64,000 nucleotides of DNA. Origin: Saprospirales bacterium. Lineage in GTDB: Bacteria; Bacteroidota; Bacteroidia; Chitinophagales; Saprospiraceae. Position 1 is the first letter of the stretch. Every line of letters begins with the position of its first letter. The notes under the pieces were generated by a model, which was not told the DNA's origin, ran no database searches, and worked only from the letters and a program-made list of their open reading frames with translations. The position numbers and the translations under genes are program-made. Below, piece by piece: positions 37,171-46,264 of the stretch. The stretch is from assembly GCA_007695035.1 (NCBI GenBank), contig REEO01000041.1, positions 23,178-87,177 of the forward strand, written 5' to 3'.

Positions 37171-37992
37171 ATGACATTTAATAAAATATTAGTCCCTATA
37201 CTTGTTGTAGTTATGGCACTTACCTTCTCATCCTGTGGAGACGAGCCGGACAATAAGTTGGATAGCGATGATTTTGCCTATTTTGCAACTGAAAGTACTC
37301 TTGTTACGAAAGGATCAACTGCTCCCATAGTAGTCAATGTGATTTTCTCTTCAACCAGGGGACACGATGTAAGTGCAAGCGCCGAGTTTGAACTGATTCT
37401 TGACAATGCTACGGAAGGTGTAGATTTCGAAATAGGCAATGAAAGCAATCAGCTTCAATTTGATTCGACCAATGGTTTTAGACAAAGCATTACCATTATA
37501 CCATTGGAAGATGCCATTGACACTCCCGATGAGAGTACAATTGAAATTCAATTGACAAATTTGTCAAGTGGAACAGCCGGTTTTCCGGGCCCCGACCGAC
37601 GTAACTCTCGACATGTAATAAACATGGTTGAAATAGATTGTGATTGGGAAATCAGTGGAACCTATTCTGTAACTACCGTTCAAACCAATCCCGCGGGTTG
37701 TGAGGGTGTTACCAACATGGTCGAGGTGAGTATTGTTGGAGAAGGGCTTTTCCAAATTACTGACATAACCGGTGGAATGTATGCGAATTGCTACGGCCAG
37801 GCAGATAACCCGGGAATTATAACGGGAGAATGTAACGGCCCCGGGCTGGTTATAGATAACCAACCGGATGTAGTATATGGCGATGACGTTTTCAACGGTT
37901 CGGGTCAAATCAATCCCGATGGAACATTTGAAATAGAATGGAGCAACGGATTTGGTGATAGTGGCTACAGCATATTTGTGCCAGAAGATTAA
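37171..37992 (+). CDS. Surface lipoprotein with Calx-beta-like domain, third gene of the Sus-like operon
   Basis: 273 residues. Lipobox ALTFSSC (Cys22). Residues about 30-150 resemble a Calx-beta/DUF4843-type sandwich (ATEGVDFEIGN, ESTIEIQLTNLSSG). The C-terminal half, after CDWEISGTYSV, has a pair of Cys, ITDITGGMYANCYG and a final PDGTFEIEWSNGFGDSGYSIFV. It resembles lipoproteins that follow SusC/D pairs and bind cargo at the cell surface. The ligand is unknown. A strong terminator follows. Confidence 0.75.
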   Translation: MTFNKILVPILVVVMALTFSSCGDEPDNKLDSDDFAYFATESTLVTKGSTAPIVVNVIFSSTRGHDVSASAEFELILDNATEGVDFEIGNESNQLQFDSTNGFRQSITIIPLEDAIDTPDESTIEIQLTNLSSGTAGFPGPDRRNSRHVINMVEIDCDWEISGTYSVTTVQTNPAGCEGVTNMVEVSIVGEGLFQITDITGGMYANCYGQADNPGIITGECNGPGLVIDNQPDVVYGDDVFNGSGQINPDGTFEIEWSNGFGDSGYSIFVPED

Positions 37993-38043
37993 GAAGATTG
38001 TTTCATTTGTAGCTAAAATATTATAATACCCGTTACTATGTAC

Positions 38044-38082
38044 AAAAAAGGGTTGATGCCAAGCTGGTATCGACCCTTTTTT
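38044..38082 (+). terminator. Strong terminator of the Sus-like operon
   Basis: An 18-bp stem with two wobble pairs and a 3-nt loop: AAAAAAGGGT at the left, ACCCTTTTTT at the right. Placed about 50 bp after the third gene, it ends the operon. Confidence 0.92.
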
Positions 38083-38239
38083 GATTGTTAATGATTATAT
38101 GCCTGAATGGATTAATCCTCAAAATTTTTCAGCTTTTGAGCCCTTGTTGCCACATTTTGCCAGTTCGCCGGGTTGTATCATAACGGTTCCCGGCTTGCTT
38201 TCAGAATTGGCAATTATCTGACCAATTGGATAAGTCGTT

Positions 38240-38247
38240 TATTTTTG
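38240..38247 (+). promoter_or_regulatory. Promoter -7 box (TATTTTTG) of the beta-helix protein gene
   Basis: Exact TAnnTTTG match, 41 bp before the ATG at 38289. It shows that this gene is transcribed apart from the Sus-like operon upstream. Confidence 0.45.
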
Positions 38248-38288
38248 CTAAATCTGGGTGAACAATAGTCAATAATTGTTAATATGTG

Positions 38289-41200
38289 ATGTCTGGCGAT
38301 GGTCATTTCAAATTGTTACTTAAATCAATGCAAGTAATTGCTTTGGCATTTGCCCTAATGATATTCACACCCCTTATAACCTTTTCTCAAGCTATTTTTG
38401 TGGATCATTCTGCAGACGGCTCCAATGATGGCACTTCCTGGGAAGATGCATATTTCGACCTGCAAGATGCCTTACAGGTGGCAGTATTTGGGGATGAAAT
38501 TTGGGTGGCCGGGGGTACTTATTACCCCACCTCTAATGAAGGAGATCGTTCAGCCAGATTTGTTTTGCCTGATGGTGTGACATTACTGGGGGGGTTCGGA
38601 GGCTTTGAAGAAAATTCATCTGATCGAAACATTGGCTTATTTAGAACCACACTAAGCGGCGATATTACTAGGACGGGCTCGCTTTACGGGAATTCTCATA
38701 CCATACTCGATATATCCCATACCAACAGTGAATCATTGGTGGATGGGTTTACAATTTTTGGTGGAAATGCGGAAATAATTGCTGCCGATGGTTATCCCAG
38801 AAACAATTCTGGAGGTGGAATTTATAACAATGGAGGAAGTGCAACCATCGCAAATTGCGTAATATCCGGTAATTCAGCCAATCAGGGCGCCGGTATGACA
38901 AATGTAAACGCGGCCAATATTTACATGGTCAACACTGTGTTTAGGGACAACAAAGTAATCCTTCCCGGTGGCGGTGGGGGATTGTTGAATGCCGATGATT
39001 CACGTCTTGAGATTGTTAACTGTACTTTTGAAGGGAATTCCTCTCAAACCACGGGAGGTGCTATTCTCAACCTGAACAATTCCGACCTGTATATTGAACA
39101 ATCCGATTTTCTGAACAACGTGGCTATCAATGGTGCTGCTATTTATTGTTTTCTAAACTCCCGGCTAGAAATATCGAGGTCTGTTTTCCAGGGCAATCGT
39201 GCTATTGCTTTCGGAGGTGTAATAGCTTCTGTTTTACATAATCAAATACACATCGACAATTCTGTCATTACCGGAAACATAGCGAAAAATGGTGGGACAT
39301 TCTACGGGGAAAAAAGTCATTTTGACCTGTACAACATTACAGCAATTGGAAATGCTGCTCATGCAAAAGGGGGCCTTGTTTTTGACCAACTAAACTCTAC
39401 CTTCAATTTTTACAACAGCATCCTTTGGGAAAACAAATTGGGTGATACCGACTCTCCACCATCGGAATTTTTCTACAGTGCCGGGGATAACACCACTCTT
39501 GGATTTTATCAATCCATTGTTCAGGGCTCCGGAGGCAGTGATGATTGGAATTTAGAGGGAGCTATTGATGGGGGTGGCAATCGCGATTTCGATCCCAAAC
39601 TGGTCGCAAGCATAAATTCTATTCACGCACCTTCTACTTATGGTGATTTTCGACTCACGGAATGCTCTCCTGCTGTTAATTTTGGCAGCAATGACTACAC
39701 AGATGGAATTTCTTCAGTGGACATTGAAGGCAATGACCGGATTATTGATGGGATTGTCGATATGGGTGCGTATGAGTTTGATGAGGAAGTTCCACCTCCT
39801 GAGATTTCATGCCAAGAAATTGCTATACAATTGGAGGCCAATGGAAATATGTCCCTCCCTGTCAATGACCTCTTTGTGGTTATTGATTCCTGCGGTCCGG
39901 TAGAAGGTCAGATATTCGGTATGGATTCTATTGTGCTTGATTGTTCCAACATCGGCATTAATTATTTTACCGTCTATGCAAAGGACCTCTTCTCAGAAAA
40001 AGCTGATTCCTGCGAACTCAGCCTGGAAGTGTTGGAACCTACCTATCGCTTTATCATCAATGGAATAGAAGTACATCCCGGTGATGAGATCACTTTTTGC
40101 CCCGGAATTCCATTGAACCTGGCAATGCATAACACTATGGCCAAATCCGCACCAATAATATCCGATTTCAGACTCGGTATGGAAACTGTGCACGAGGATA
40201 TAGTGCTGGATTATGAAGATTACTACTTTGAGTTTTTAAAAGAGGAGGAAGGTCTTTATCCACTTACTTTTCTCTCCATTGAGGATGCAAATGGCTGTGC
40301 GTTGGGGGAAGATCACGCCTCTCAATACTTTTTCTTCATCAATATCGAATTCTCTGCGGATACCACTTTACTAACAAACAAGCTCTGCAGAGGGGATTTT
40401 TTCAGAGGTAGAATGATCAGCAGTGATACGGTATTCTACAGCACATACTACAATCTAAAGGGCTGCGACAGCATTGTTATTGAGAATATTGAGGTGTTTG
40501 ATTCACCGAAGCTAACCTTAGAGGCTGACAGTGTGATTTGCAGTGGATCATACGCTGAAATTACCGCCCCGGAAGGCTTTATTTCTTACGAATGGGACAA
40601 AAACCCTGAGGATGTCAGACAAATTCAGGTTTACACTGGTGGATTTTTTAGCATCACAGCCCGGGACGAGTTCGGCTGTCAATTTGAAGAGGATATTTTC
40701 ATTCTGGAGCCAAACCCCATTGATGCTAAATTCAACGTACAGCCTGCTACATGCCCCAGTTCGGAGGATGGAGTTATTCAACTAGAATGGATTTCCCTGG
40801 ACGATGGAGATTTTGTATTCTCTATCAATGATGAGATGATTCCGCCCGCTTATATTTTCAGGGGTTCGACAGGCTTATATTTTCTCAGTATCGAGGATCA
40901 ATTCGGATGCCGACATGAAGAATGGATTGATATTGACTACCAGGTCGATCCCTTTGTCGAAATAATGGGTCCTGCCGAAATTGAATTTGGCGATTCCCTG
41001 ATCTTGTGGGCAAATACCAACCTTCCACAACCTGATTTTGCTGAATGGCTTCTGAATGGACAGTCCGCAGGAAATGGCTTGACACTTGGTGTTCTACCCG
41101 ATGATGACCTCCTTGTTGAGGTTGAGGTGTTTGGACGCTCAGCCTGTCGCGCTACAGCCCTTATGAATGTTGAAGTGTACGAACTGGCTCAGGTTTTTAT

Positions 41201-41474
41201 TCCCAATGCCTTTTCACCCAATCGCGATGGGATCAATGATTTCTTTACTGCCTTTGCCGATGAGGATTATCTGATCGAGAAACTTCTGATAAAAGATCGA
41301 TGGGGGAATACAATCTACCGTGCAGAAAGCATCCCCGCCAATATGCCCGAATTGGGATGGAATGGTGAAATTAATGGCCAAGTGTTAAATCCCGGTGAGT
41401 ATCTCTACCTGATCGAACTAAGGGACAGCCGGCAGCTGCATCAATTCAGTGGCACGGTTACGCTATTGAGATAA
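38289..41474 (+). CDS. Secreted right-handed beta-helix protein with gliding-motility-type C-terminal (T9SS) domain
   Basis: 1061 residues. Signal peptide ends near LITFSQA. Residues about 35-490 form a choice-of-anchor/parallel beta-helix region: FVDHSADGSNDGTSWEDAY, GGTYYPTSNEGDRSA, then repeated rungs (GGGIYNNGG, SGNSANQGAG, NCTFEGNSS, GGAILNLNNS). The C-terminal about 95 residues are the CHU-type sorting domain (FIPNAFSPNRDGINDFF, KDRWGNTIYR, GEYLYLIELRD), so it is exported by type IX secretion. HYR-like segments lie between. It is a surface adhesin or polysaccharide-acting protein; no catalytic motif is evident. Confidence 0.9.
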   Translation: MSGDGHFKLLLKSMQVIALAFALMIFTPLITFSQAIFVDHSADGSNDGTSWEDAYFDLQDALQVAVFGDEIWVAGGTYYPTSNEGDRSARFVLPDGVTLLGGFGGFEENSSDRNIGLFRTTLSGDITRTGSLYGNSHTILDISHTNSESLVDGFTIFGGNAEIIAADGYPRNNSGGGIYNNGGSATIANCVISGNSANQGAGMTNVNAANIYMVNTVFRDNKVILPGGGGGLLNADDSRLEIVNCTFEGNSSQTTGGAILNLNNSDLYIEQSDFLNNVAINGAAIYCFLNSRLEISRSVFQGNRAIAFGGVIASVLHNQIHIDNSVITGNIAKNGGTFYGEKSHFDLYNITAIGNAAHAKGGLVFDQLNSTFNFYNSILWENKLGDTDSPPSEFFYSAGDNTTLGFYQSIVQGSGGSDDWNLEGAIDGGGNRDFDPKLVASINSIHAPSTYGDFRLTECSPAVNFGSNDYTDGISSVDIEGNDRIIDGIVDMGAYEFDEEVPPPEISCQEIAIQLEANGNMSLPVNDLFVVIDSCGPVEGQIFGMDSIVLDCSNIGINYFTVYAKDLFSEKADSCELSLEVLEPTYRFIINGIEVHPGDEITFCPGIPLNLAMHNTMAKSAPIISDFRLGMETVHEDIVLDYEDYYFEFLKEEEGLYPLTFLSIEDANGCALGEDHASQYFFFINIEFSADTTLLTNKLCRGDFFRGRMISSDTVFYSTYYNLKGCDSIVIENIEVFDSPKLTLEADSVICSGSYAEITAPEGFISYEWDKNPEDVRQIQVYTGGFFSITARDEFGCQFEEDIFILEPNPIDAKFNVQPATCPSSEDGVIQLEWISLDDGDFVFSINDEMIPPAYIFRGSTGLYFLSIEDQFGCRHEEWIDIDYQVDPFVEIMGPAEIEFGDSLILWANTNLPQPDFAEWLLNGQSAGNGLTLGVLPDDDLLVEVEVFGRSACRATALMNVEVYELAQVFIPNAFSPNRDGINDFFTAFADEDYLIEKLLIKDRWGNTIYRAESIPANMPELGWNGEINGQVLNPGEYLYLIELRDSRQLHQFSGTVTLLR

Positions 41475-41493
41475 GTACTTATTATTGACGTCT

Positions 41494-41835
41494 TTAATCC
41501 TTTAGGTCATCCCAAAATTCCACAGCTCTCCGGGAATGAGGTATGCAGATAGATCCGCCCACCAGGTTTCCGATGGCCAGTATTTCGAAAAACTCTTCCT
41601 CAGTGATCCCGTTTTCAGCACATTTTTCGACGTGGTAGGCAATGCAATCATCGCAACGCAAAACCAGTGATGCTACCAGACCCAGCATCTCCTTGGTCTT
41701 TACCGGTAGAGCTCCTTTCTCATAAGTTGAATTGTCCAGGCTGAAAAATCGCTTCAGGCTTTTATTGGGATGGCTCAAAATGCGTTGGTTCATTCTGGAG
41801 CGGTAGTCGTTAAATTCTTCTGATAATTTTCCCAT
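41494..41835 (-). CDS. Carboxymuconolactone decarboxylase/AhpD-like protein
   Basis: 113 residues. The AhpD-like motif RCDDCIAYHVEKC has the C-x-x-C...H arrangement for a peroxiredoxin-type disulfide reductase; LPVKTKEMLGLVASLVLR and EEEFFEILAIGNLVGGS are family helices. It is cytoplasmic. It follows a membrane protein gene by 11 bp (same strand) and converges with the beta-helix gene. Confidence 0.92.
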   Translation of the reverse strand: MGKLSEEFNDYRSRMNQRILSHPNKSLKRFFSLDNSTYEKGALPVKTKEMLGLVASLVLRCDDCIAYHVEKCAENGITEEEFFEILAIGNLVGGSICIPHSRRAVEFWDDLKD

Positions 41836-41846
41836 GGTAATGTGGA

Positions 41847-42356
41847 TTAGATTCCCTTCTCATTGGTTTGTCTCCATACGGATACGATCATCCGCAGGAA
41901 AAAGAGGATTCCTGCTATGAAGGTACCCGTTGCAAAAAAGATCATCTGTGTTTTTATGTAGCTGTTCAGACTGGTTTGTCTATCGTAGCTCAGACCCGGC
42001 ATCAATTCACTCATGGTTGCCTCATCCATGAAGGTCTGGAAATATGCGAATTTACCCCCCATGTAGAATAAAAGTGCCGGGGTGAGCAGTGCAAAGCTCA
42101 ATTTCGCCCAAAAGCTCAGTTTTAAAACGGAGTATTTCAAAAGTACCACATGGCGGGAGTAGTGAAAAAAGAGCAGAATAAAGGCCAAATTGATGTAGGT
42201 AAATGGGTACCCCTCCACTTCGCCGACAATGGGAAGCATGACCGCAAAGATCAGTATCAGTGAAAACATCCACCAAACCAGCTCCATCCACCAGAGGTAT
42301 TTTTTCTCCTCCTCGGTAACTGGAACTCTTTTTGGTTTGTAACTGTAATTTCCCAT
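41847..42356 (-). CDS. Four-helix membrane protein of unknown function
   Basis: 169 residues. Four membrane segments are evident (about residues 28-46, 53-72, 84-104, 138-158). The N-terminus is cytoplasmic and basic (YKPKRVPVTEEEKKYLWW). I do not recognise the family; it resembles DUF4199-like small membrane proteins only in topology. It is probably co-transcribed with the AhpD-like gene. Confidence 0.7.
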   Translation of the reverse strand: MGNYSYKPKRVPVTEEEKKYLWWMELVWWMFSLILIFAVMLPIVGEVEGYPFTYINLAFILLFFHYSRHVVLLKYSVLKLSFWAKLSFALLTPALLFYMGGKFAYFQTFMDEATMSELMPGLSYDRQTSLNSYIKTQMIFFATGTFIAGILFFLRMIVSVWRQTNEKGI

Positions 42357-42496
42357 CCGTGCTCGATTCTGAGTGTTATCTGATGATTGTTAAGTGGGTT
42401 GAGTTTTACACTTTGGATGTACCAATTCCTCAATGGTTTAGATAATTTCGATAGCCGGAAAAAGTACGGAACGCTTTCCACAAACAGTTGCCGGAA

Positions 42497-43606
42497 TCAG
42501 AGCGTAAATTTACCATTTTTATAAATGATCTCCCCATCTGCAGTGATTACACTGTCTGTTTTCATGTCGGTAATCATATCCCAGTGCACGGTGGATTCAT
42601 TTTTTCCTCCGGTCTGGATATAGCTTTGACCAATGGCCATGTGGATGGTACCGCCAATTTTCTCATCGAACAGAATGCTGCGCGACATTTTTTGGATGCG
42701 GTAATTGGTGCCGATGGCCACCTCTCCAAATCTCTTTGCACCGGGAATCTCAAAGATTTTGTCCAGATAGTCTTTTCCTCTGATGGCATCCCACTTGACA
42801 ACCTCGCCTTTTTCGACCCATAGTTCCACTCCCTCTACTTCTTCACCCCGGTAAATAGCCGGATAAGAAAATTTTGCGTAGCCATTTACCTGGTCCTCTA
42901 CAGGAGCAGTAAAAACCTCACCTGAGGGCATATTGGCTGTACCATCGGAATTGATCCAGATGCGACCCTTAGTACTGAATTTCATGTCGATGTTGGGGCC
43001 TTTGTAGTGTATCTCACTGCATTTATTCAGGTGATCAACTATTTTTTGCTGGTCTTTACGCACCTGAAGCCAACTGGCTATGGGGTCTTCATCGTAGAGC
43101 CGGCAGGCATCAAAGACAAATTCTCTCCAGGACTCCAGGGACACTCCGGCATTTTGGGCGGAGGCCTGTGTGGGGTATTCACAAAGTGCACGCTTCATTT
43201 CACCTGATGCGGTTCTTTTGAAGTAGGATTCGTTGATTGATTTCAGCGCCTTTTGTCTTGTCGCCATTTTCTTGCTGTCTAATCCACTGGTAGCTCTGAG
43301 GTTGTAAGGGGCCCGGATGGTGAGTAGGTTGTCAAATTCTCGCATTGCCAATGAGGCAAATTCGGGTGGCTTTTCAAGGGCTTTCTGGGAGGCGTACTTG
43401 TAAAAAAGTTCTTGTTTTTCGGGAAAATCCAGGCTCACTTCCACCATAGCCCCCCTGGAAACTGCCAGTTTATAAACTTCTCGCAAAAGCGGCTGTGCCT
43501 CGGTGGATGTATTGATCAAAAGTGACGAACCCTCCTTTAATTCGAGGCAGTAATCAAGTAGGAGATGCGCGTATTTTTCTTCAATCGTCTTTGGAGCTTT
43601 ACTCAT
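42497..43606 (-). CDS. M29 family aminopeptidase
   Basis: 369 residues from ATG 43606. The longer frame to 43723 reaches back through the promoter (43681-43712) and into hflX, so it is rejected. M29 hallmarks: NMPSGEVFTAPVED, GAKRFGEVAIGTN, HMAIGQSY and STVHWDMITDM, with the metal-binding Glu, His and Asp residues. It removes N-terminal amino acids from peptides in the cytoplasm with two metal ions. It has a full consensus promoter. Confidence 0.93.
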   Translation of the reverse strand: MSKAPKTIEEKYAHLLLDYCLELKEGSSLLINTSTEAQPLLREVYKLAVSRGAMVEVSLDFPEKQELFYKYASQKALEKPPEFASLAMREFDNLLTIRAPYNLRATSGLDSKKMATRQKALKSINESYFKRTASGEMKRALCEYPTQASAQNAGVSLESWREFVFDACRLYDEDPIASWLQVRKDQQKIVDHLNKCSEIHYKGPNIDMKFSTKGRIWINSDGTANMPSGEVFTAPVEDQVNGYAKFSYPAIYRGEEVEGVELWVEKGEVVKWDAIRGKDYLDKIFEIPGAKRFGEVAIGTNYRIQKMSRSILFDEKIGGTIHMAIGQSYIQTGGKNESTVHWDMITDMKTDSVITADGEIIYKNGKFTL

Positions 43607-43680
43607 AAAATTATTTTGAGAGTTATACGGAAGATTTTTACCAAAAAGAAAAACCCTCCATTTGAATCGATTTTGAAGTG

Positions 43681-43712
43681 CAAAAATAGGTCTGTAAACC
43701 GGACCTGCCAAA
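43681..43712 (-). promoter_or_regulatory. Full Bacteroidota promoter of the M29 aminopeptidase gene
   Basis: TTTG (43712-43709 on the minus strand), exactly 20 bp, then TATTTTTG (43688-43681). This matches the consensus in both elements and spacing. The leader is about 70 nt. The -33 element lies at the hflX stop codon. Confidence 0.7.
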
Positions 43713-43716
43713 TCTA

Positions 43717-44940
43717 CTACCACTTCTGTGCCTGATAGGGGTACTTACGCTCGTATTCCATAGTGACGAGCTCGAGTATTCGCTCCCTCAATACATCGAT
43801 ATTTTCCTTCGAAATGGCAGAGCAGATGACATATCCTTCTGGGTATTTGTGTGAGAATTGATGGTGCATGGAGTCCTCGATCTCCAATTTGGTAGATTCG
43901 TCCAGCAGGTCGTCGTAATTCCGCTCGCGGTAGAGGTCGATTTTATTGAAAACCATGAGGGTGGTTTTGTCACGGACGCCCAGTTCGTGCAGGGTTTTAT
44001 TTACCGTAGCAATGTGGTCTTCGTACTGGGGGTGTGCAATATCCACTACATGAACCAGAATATCAGATTCTTTTACCTCATCAAGGGTGGATTTGAAACT
44101 GTCAACCAGGTGGTGCGGCAGTTTTCTGATAAACCCTACCGTATCACTCAGCAGAAATGGGGTCCGATTTAGTACCACTTTCCGGACGGTGGTGTCCAGC
44201 GTTGCAAATAGTTTATCCTCTGCAAAAACGTCGGATTTGCTGAGGCGATTCATAATGGTTGACTTGCCGACATTGGTGTAACCGACCAGAGAAACCCGGA
44301 TGAGTTTGCCCCGCTGCTTTCGCCGGTTTTCGTTCTGCATTTGGATTTTTTCAAGTTTTTCCTGCAGCTGGCTGATTTTGGTGCGGATAATCCTCCGGTC
44401 GGTCTCTATTTCTTTTTCACCCGGCCCGCGCATGCCAATACCACCCCGCTGCCTCTCCAGGTGAGTCCACATACCTCTCAATCTGGGTAAGAGGTATTGA
44501 AGTTGGGCCAGTTCCACCTGGGTTTTAGCCTGGGCTGTTTGAGCGCGCCTCGCAAAAATATCAAGGATGAGGCTACTTCTATCAACCACCTTGATTTTCA
44601 ATTCCTTTTCTATGTTGTTGATCTGAGATCCGGATAGGTCGTCATCGAAAATGACCATACCTGCACCGTGTTTGGTTACCGACTTTTTTAGTTCCGCCAA
44701 TTTTCCACTTCCAAAATATTGCCTGGGATGGGGATGTTCGCGTTTTTGGGTAATGCGCTCGGCAGTTCGTGCACCGGCAGTTAGCGCCAAAAACTCCAAC
44801 TCATCCAAATGTTCATTGACTTGCTCTTCGGTTTGTTCACCGGATATCACTGCTGCCAGTATGGCAATTTCATCGTCCTGGCCAATACCTTTCGAAAGGT
44901 CTTCGCCTACTTTCCACTCCGAGGGATTTGTATTACTCAC
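43717..44940 (-). CDS. hflX: Ribosome-associated GTPase HflX
   Basis: 407 residues. The HflX N-terminal domain ends with YFGSGKLAEL; a coiled linker follows (EIETDRRIIRTKISQLQEKLEKI) and the GTPase domain has G1 GYTNVGKST, G3 DTVGFIRKLPHHLVDSF and G4 NKID. HflX splits stalled or idle 70S ribosomes under heat stress. The gene ends just before the M29 promoter. No hfq neighbour is seen, as expected for Bacteroidota. Confidence 0.96.
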   Translation of the reverse strand: MSNTNPSEWKVGEDLSKGIGQDDEIAILAAVISGEQTEEQVNEHLDELEFLALTAGARTAERITQKREHPHPRQYFGSGKLAELKKSVTKHGAGMVIFDDDLSGSQINNIEKELKIKVVDRSSLILDIFARRAQTAQAKTQVELAQLQYLLPRLRGMWTHLERQRGGIGMRGPGEKEIETDRRIIRTKISQLQEKLEKIQMQNENRRKQRGKLIRVSLVGYTNVGKSTIMNRLSKSDVFAEDKLFATLDTTVRKVVLNRTPFLLSDTVGFIRKLPHHLVDSFKSTLDEVKESDILVHVVDIAHPQYEDHIATVNKTLHELGVRDKTTLMVFNKIDLYRERNYDDLLDESTKLEIEDSMHHQFSHKYPEGYVICSAISKENIDVLRERILELVTMEYERKYPYQAQKW

Positions 44941-45046
44941 TCACTTTACTTTTTCTTAAAAAAACTGCAATTATAAAAGGGACTACAAAATTTCCGTGCA
45001 TGTGGTTCCAAATAATCGATCAATTATGGTGCAATGGATGGCAGTA

Positions 45047-46264
45047 CTACCTGCTTATCCATTCTTCCGGGTTCAGTACGTCTTTGCCCCTCCAGAGTTC
45101 AAAATGCACCATAAAATTTCCAGAGCCGGGGTCTTTGCCAACGACACCGAGTTCTTCGCCTGCTTTGACCTGTTGGTCCCTGGAAACGTAGGTGCTGTTC
45201 AGACCGGCATAGACGGTGAAGTAATTTCCGTGCCTGACGAGGACCATGTATTGATCGCCGGGCATGGTGACTACAGCAGTCACCTGTCCTTCAAATACCG
45301 ATCTGACCGGCGTTCCCTCCAGTGTTTGGATGTCAATTCCATTGTTTTGTATCGTGACATTCCTGAGGGTTGGATGAGCCTGGTTGCCAAAGTGGGATTG
45401 AATAACTCCCCGCTCGACCGGCCAGGGTATCTGTCCTTTGTTTTGCTCAAAATTTCCACTCAGTAATTCATATTCGGCGGCACGCTCCGGTAGTTCTTCC
45501 ACAGCTTCATCCCTCCGGGCTATTTCTTCTGCTATCAGCCGGTCAATTTTGCGAGACAACTCCCTTCGCCTGCTCTCCTGTTCCTTAAGATTTTCGCGCA
45601 ACTCCTGCTCCTTTCCACGGAGTGAATTTAGCAAGGCATCCTGGGTGCGCAAGTCGCGGTTGAGTTCTTTCACAGTGCGCTGTTCTCTGGTTTGCATGCG
45701 GCCCAAATCATCCAATGATTCCTGAATGGCTGCCTTACGATATGCAATTTGATCGGAAATGGAATCCAGTTCCATTTTTTTTTGGTCGATAAAGGATTGG
45801 AACTGCTGGTTGTAAAAATACCGCTTAAGGGCGGTGTTTAAGTTGCCGGATGACAGTAAGTACATCCAGTCTCTGGTGGTGAGTTGTCGTAGGTAGGAAA
45901 TTCGAAGTTGCTGAAAATAGATTCCCCTAACCTCTTCAAAATGCTCGTTTAGAAGTTCTATTGAGTCCATTAAATTTTCCATGGTGTCTCTCAATATGCG
46001 GGTCTGACTCTGGAGATTGGAGACCATGTTTCTCCTGGCTTCTAATTGATTTTGGAGGGCGACATAATTTTCCACAGTGCTTCTGCGCTGTTCAATGCTT
46101 TCATCCAGTAGTTGGCGGGTGGTTTGGATTTGTTCCTCGAGCGCCACCCTTTCGCGCTCAAGTTGTTGTCTGGATTGAGCAGCGAGATCGGACAGGAAGA
46201 GCAGACTGAGCAATAGCAGTAAAGCGGCCGGCTTACTCAATGCGATCGTAACGACTGGGTACAT
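45047..46264 (-). CDS. EnvC-like murein hydrolase activator (degenerate LytM/M23)
   Basis: 405 residues from ATG 46264 (a start at 46291 would overlap the upstream gene by 59 bp). Signal peptide to about residue 31 (LAAQS), then a long coiled coil to about residue 280, then a C-terminal LytM domain. The domain keeps NGIDIQTLEGTPV, VRHGNYFTVYAGL and VHFELW but lacks zinc ligands: H is replaced in the NGID and AGL positions and the HxH reads MVH. This is the EnvC pattern of an amidase activator rather than an enzyme. It lies last in an envelope operon. Confidence 0.88.
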   Translation of the reverse strand: MYPVVTIALSKPAALLLLLSLLFLSDLAAQSRQQLERERVALEEQIQTTRQLLDESIEQRRSTVENYVALQNQLEARRNMVSNLQSQTRILRDTMENLMDSIELLNEHFEEVRGIYFQQLRISYLRQLTTRDWMYLLSSGNLNTALKRYFYNQQFQSFIDQKKMELDSISDQIAYRKAAIQESLDDLGRMQTREQRTVKELNRDLRTQDALLNSLRGKEQELRENLKEQESRRRELSRKIDRLIAEEIARRDEAVEELPERAAEYELLSGNFEQNKGQIPWPVERGVIQSHFGNQAHPTLRNVTIQNNGIDIQTLEGTPVRSVFEGQVTAVVTMPGDQYMVLVRHGNYFTVYAGLNSTYVSRDQQVKAGEELGVVGKDPGSGNFMVHFELWRGKDVLNPEEWISR

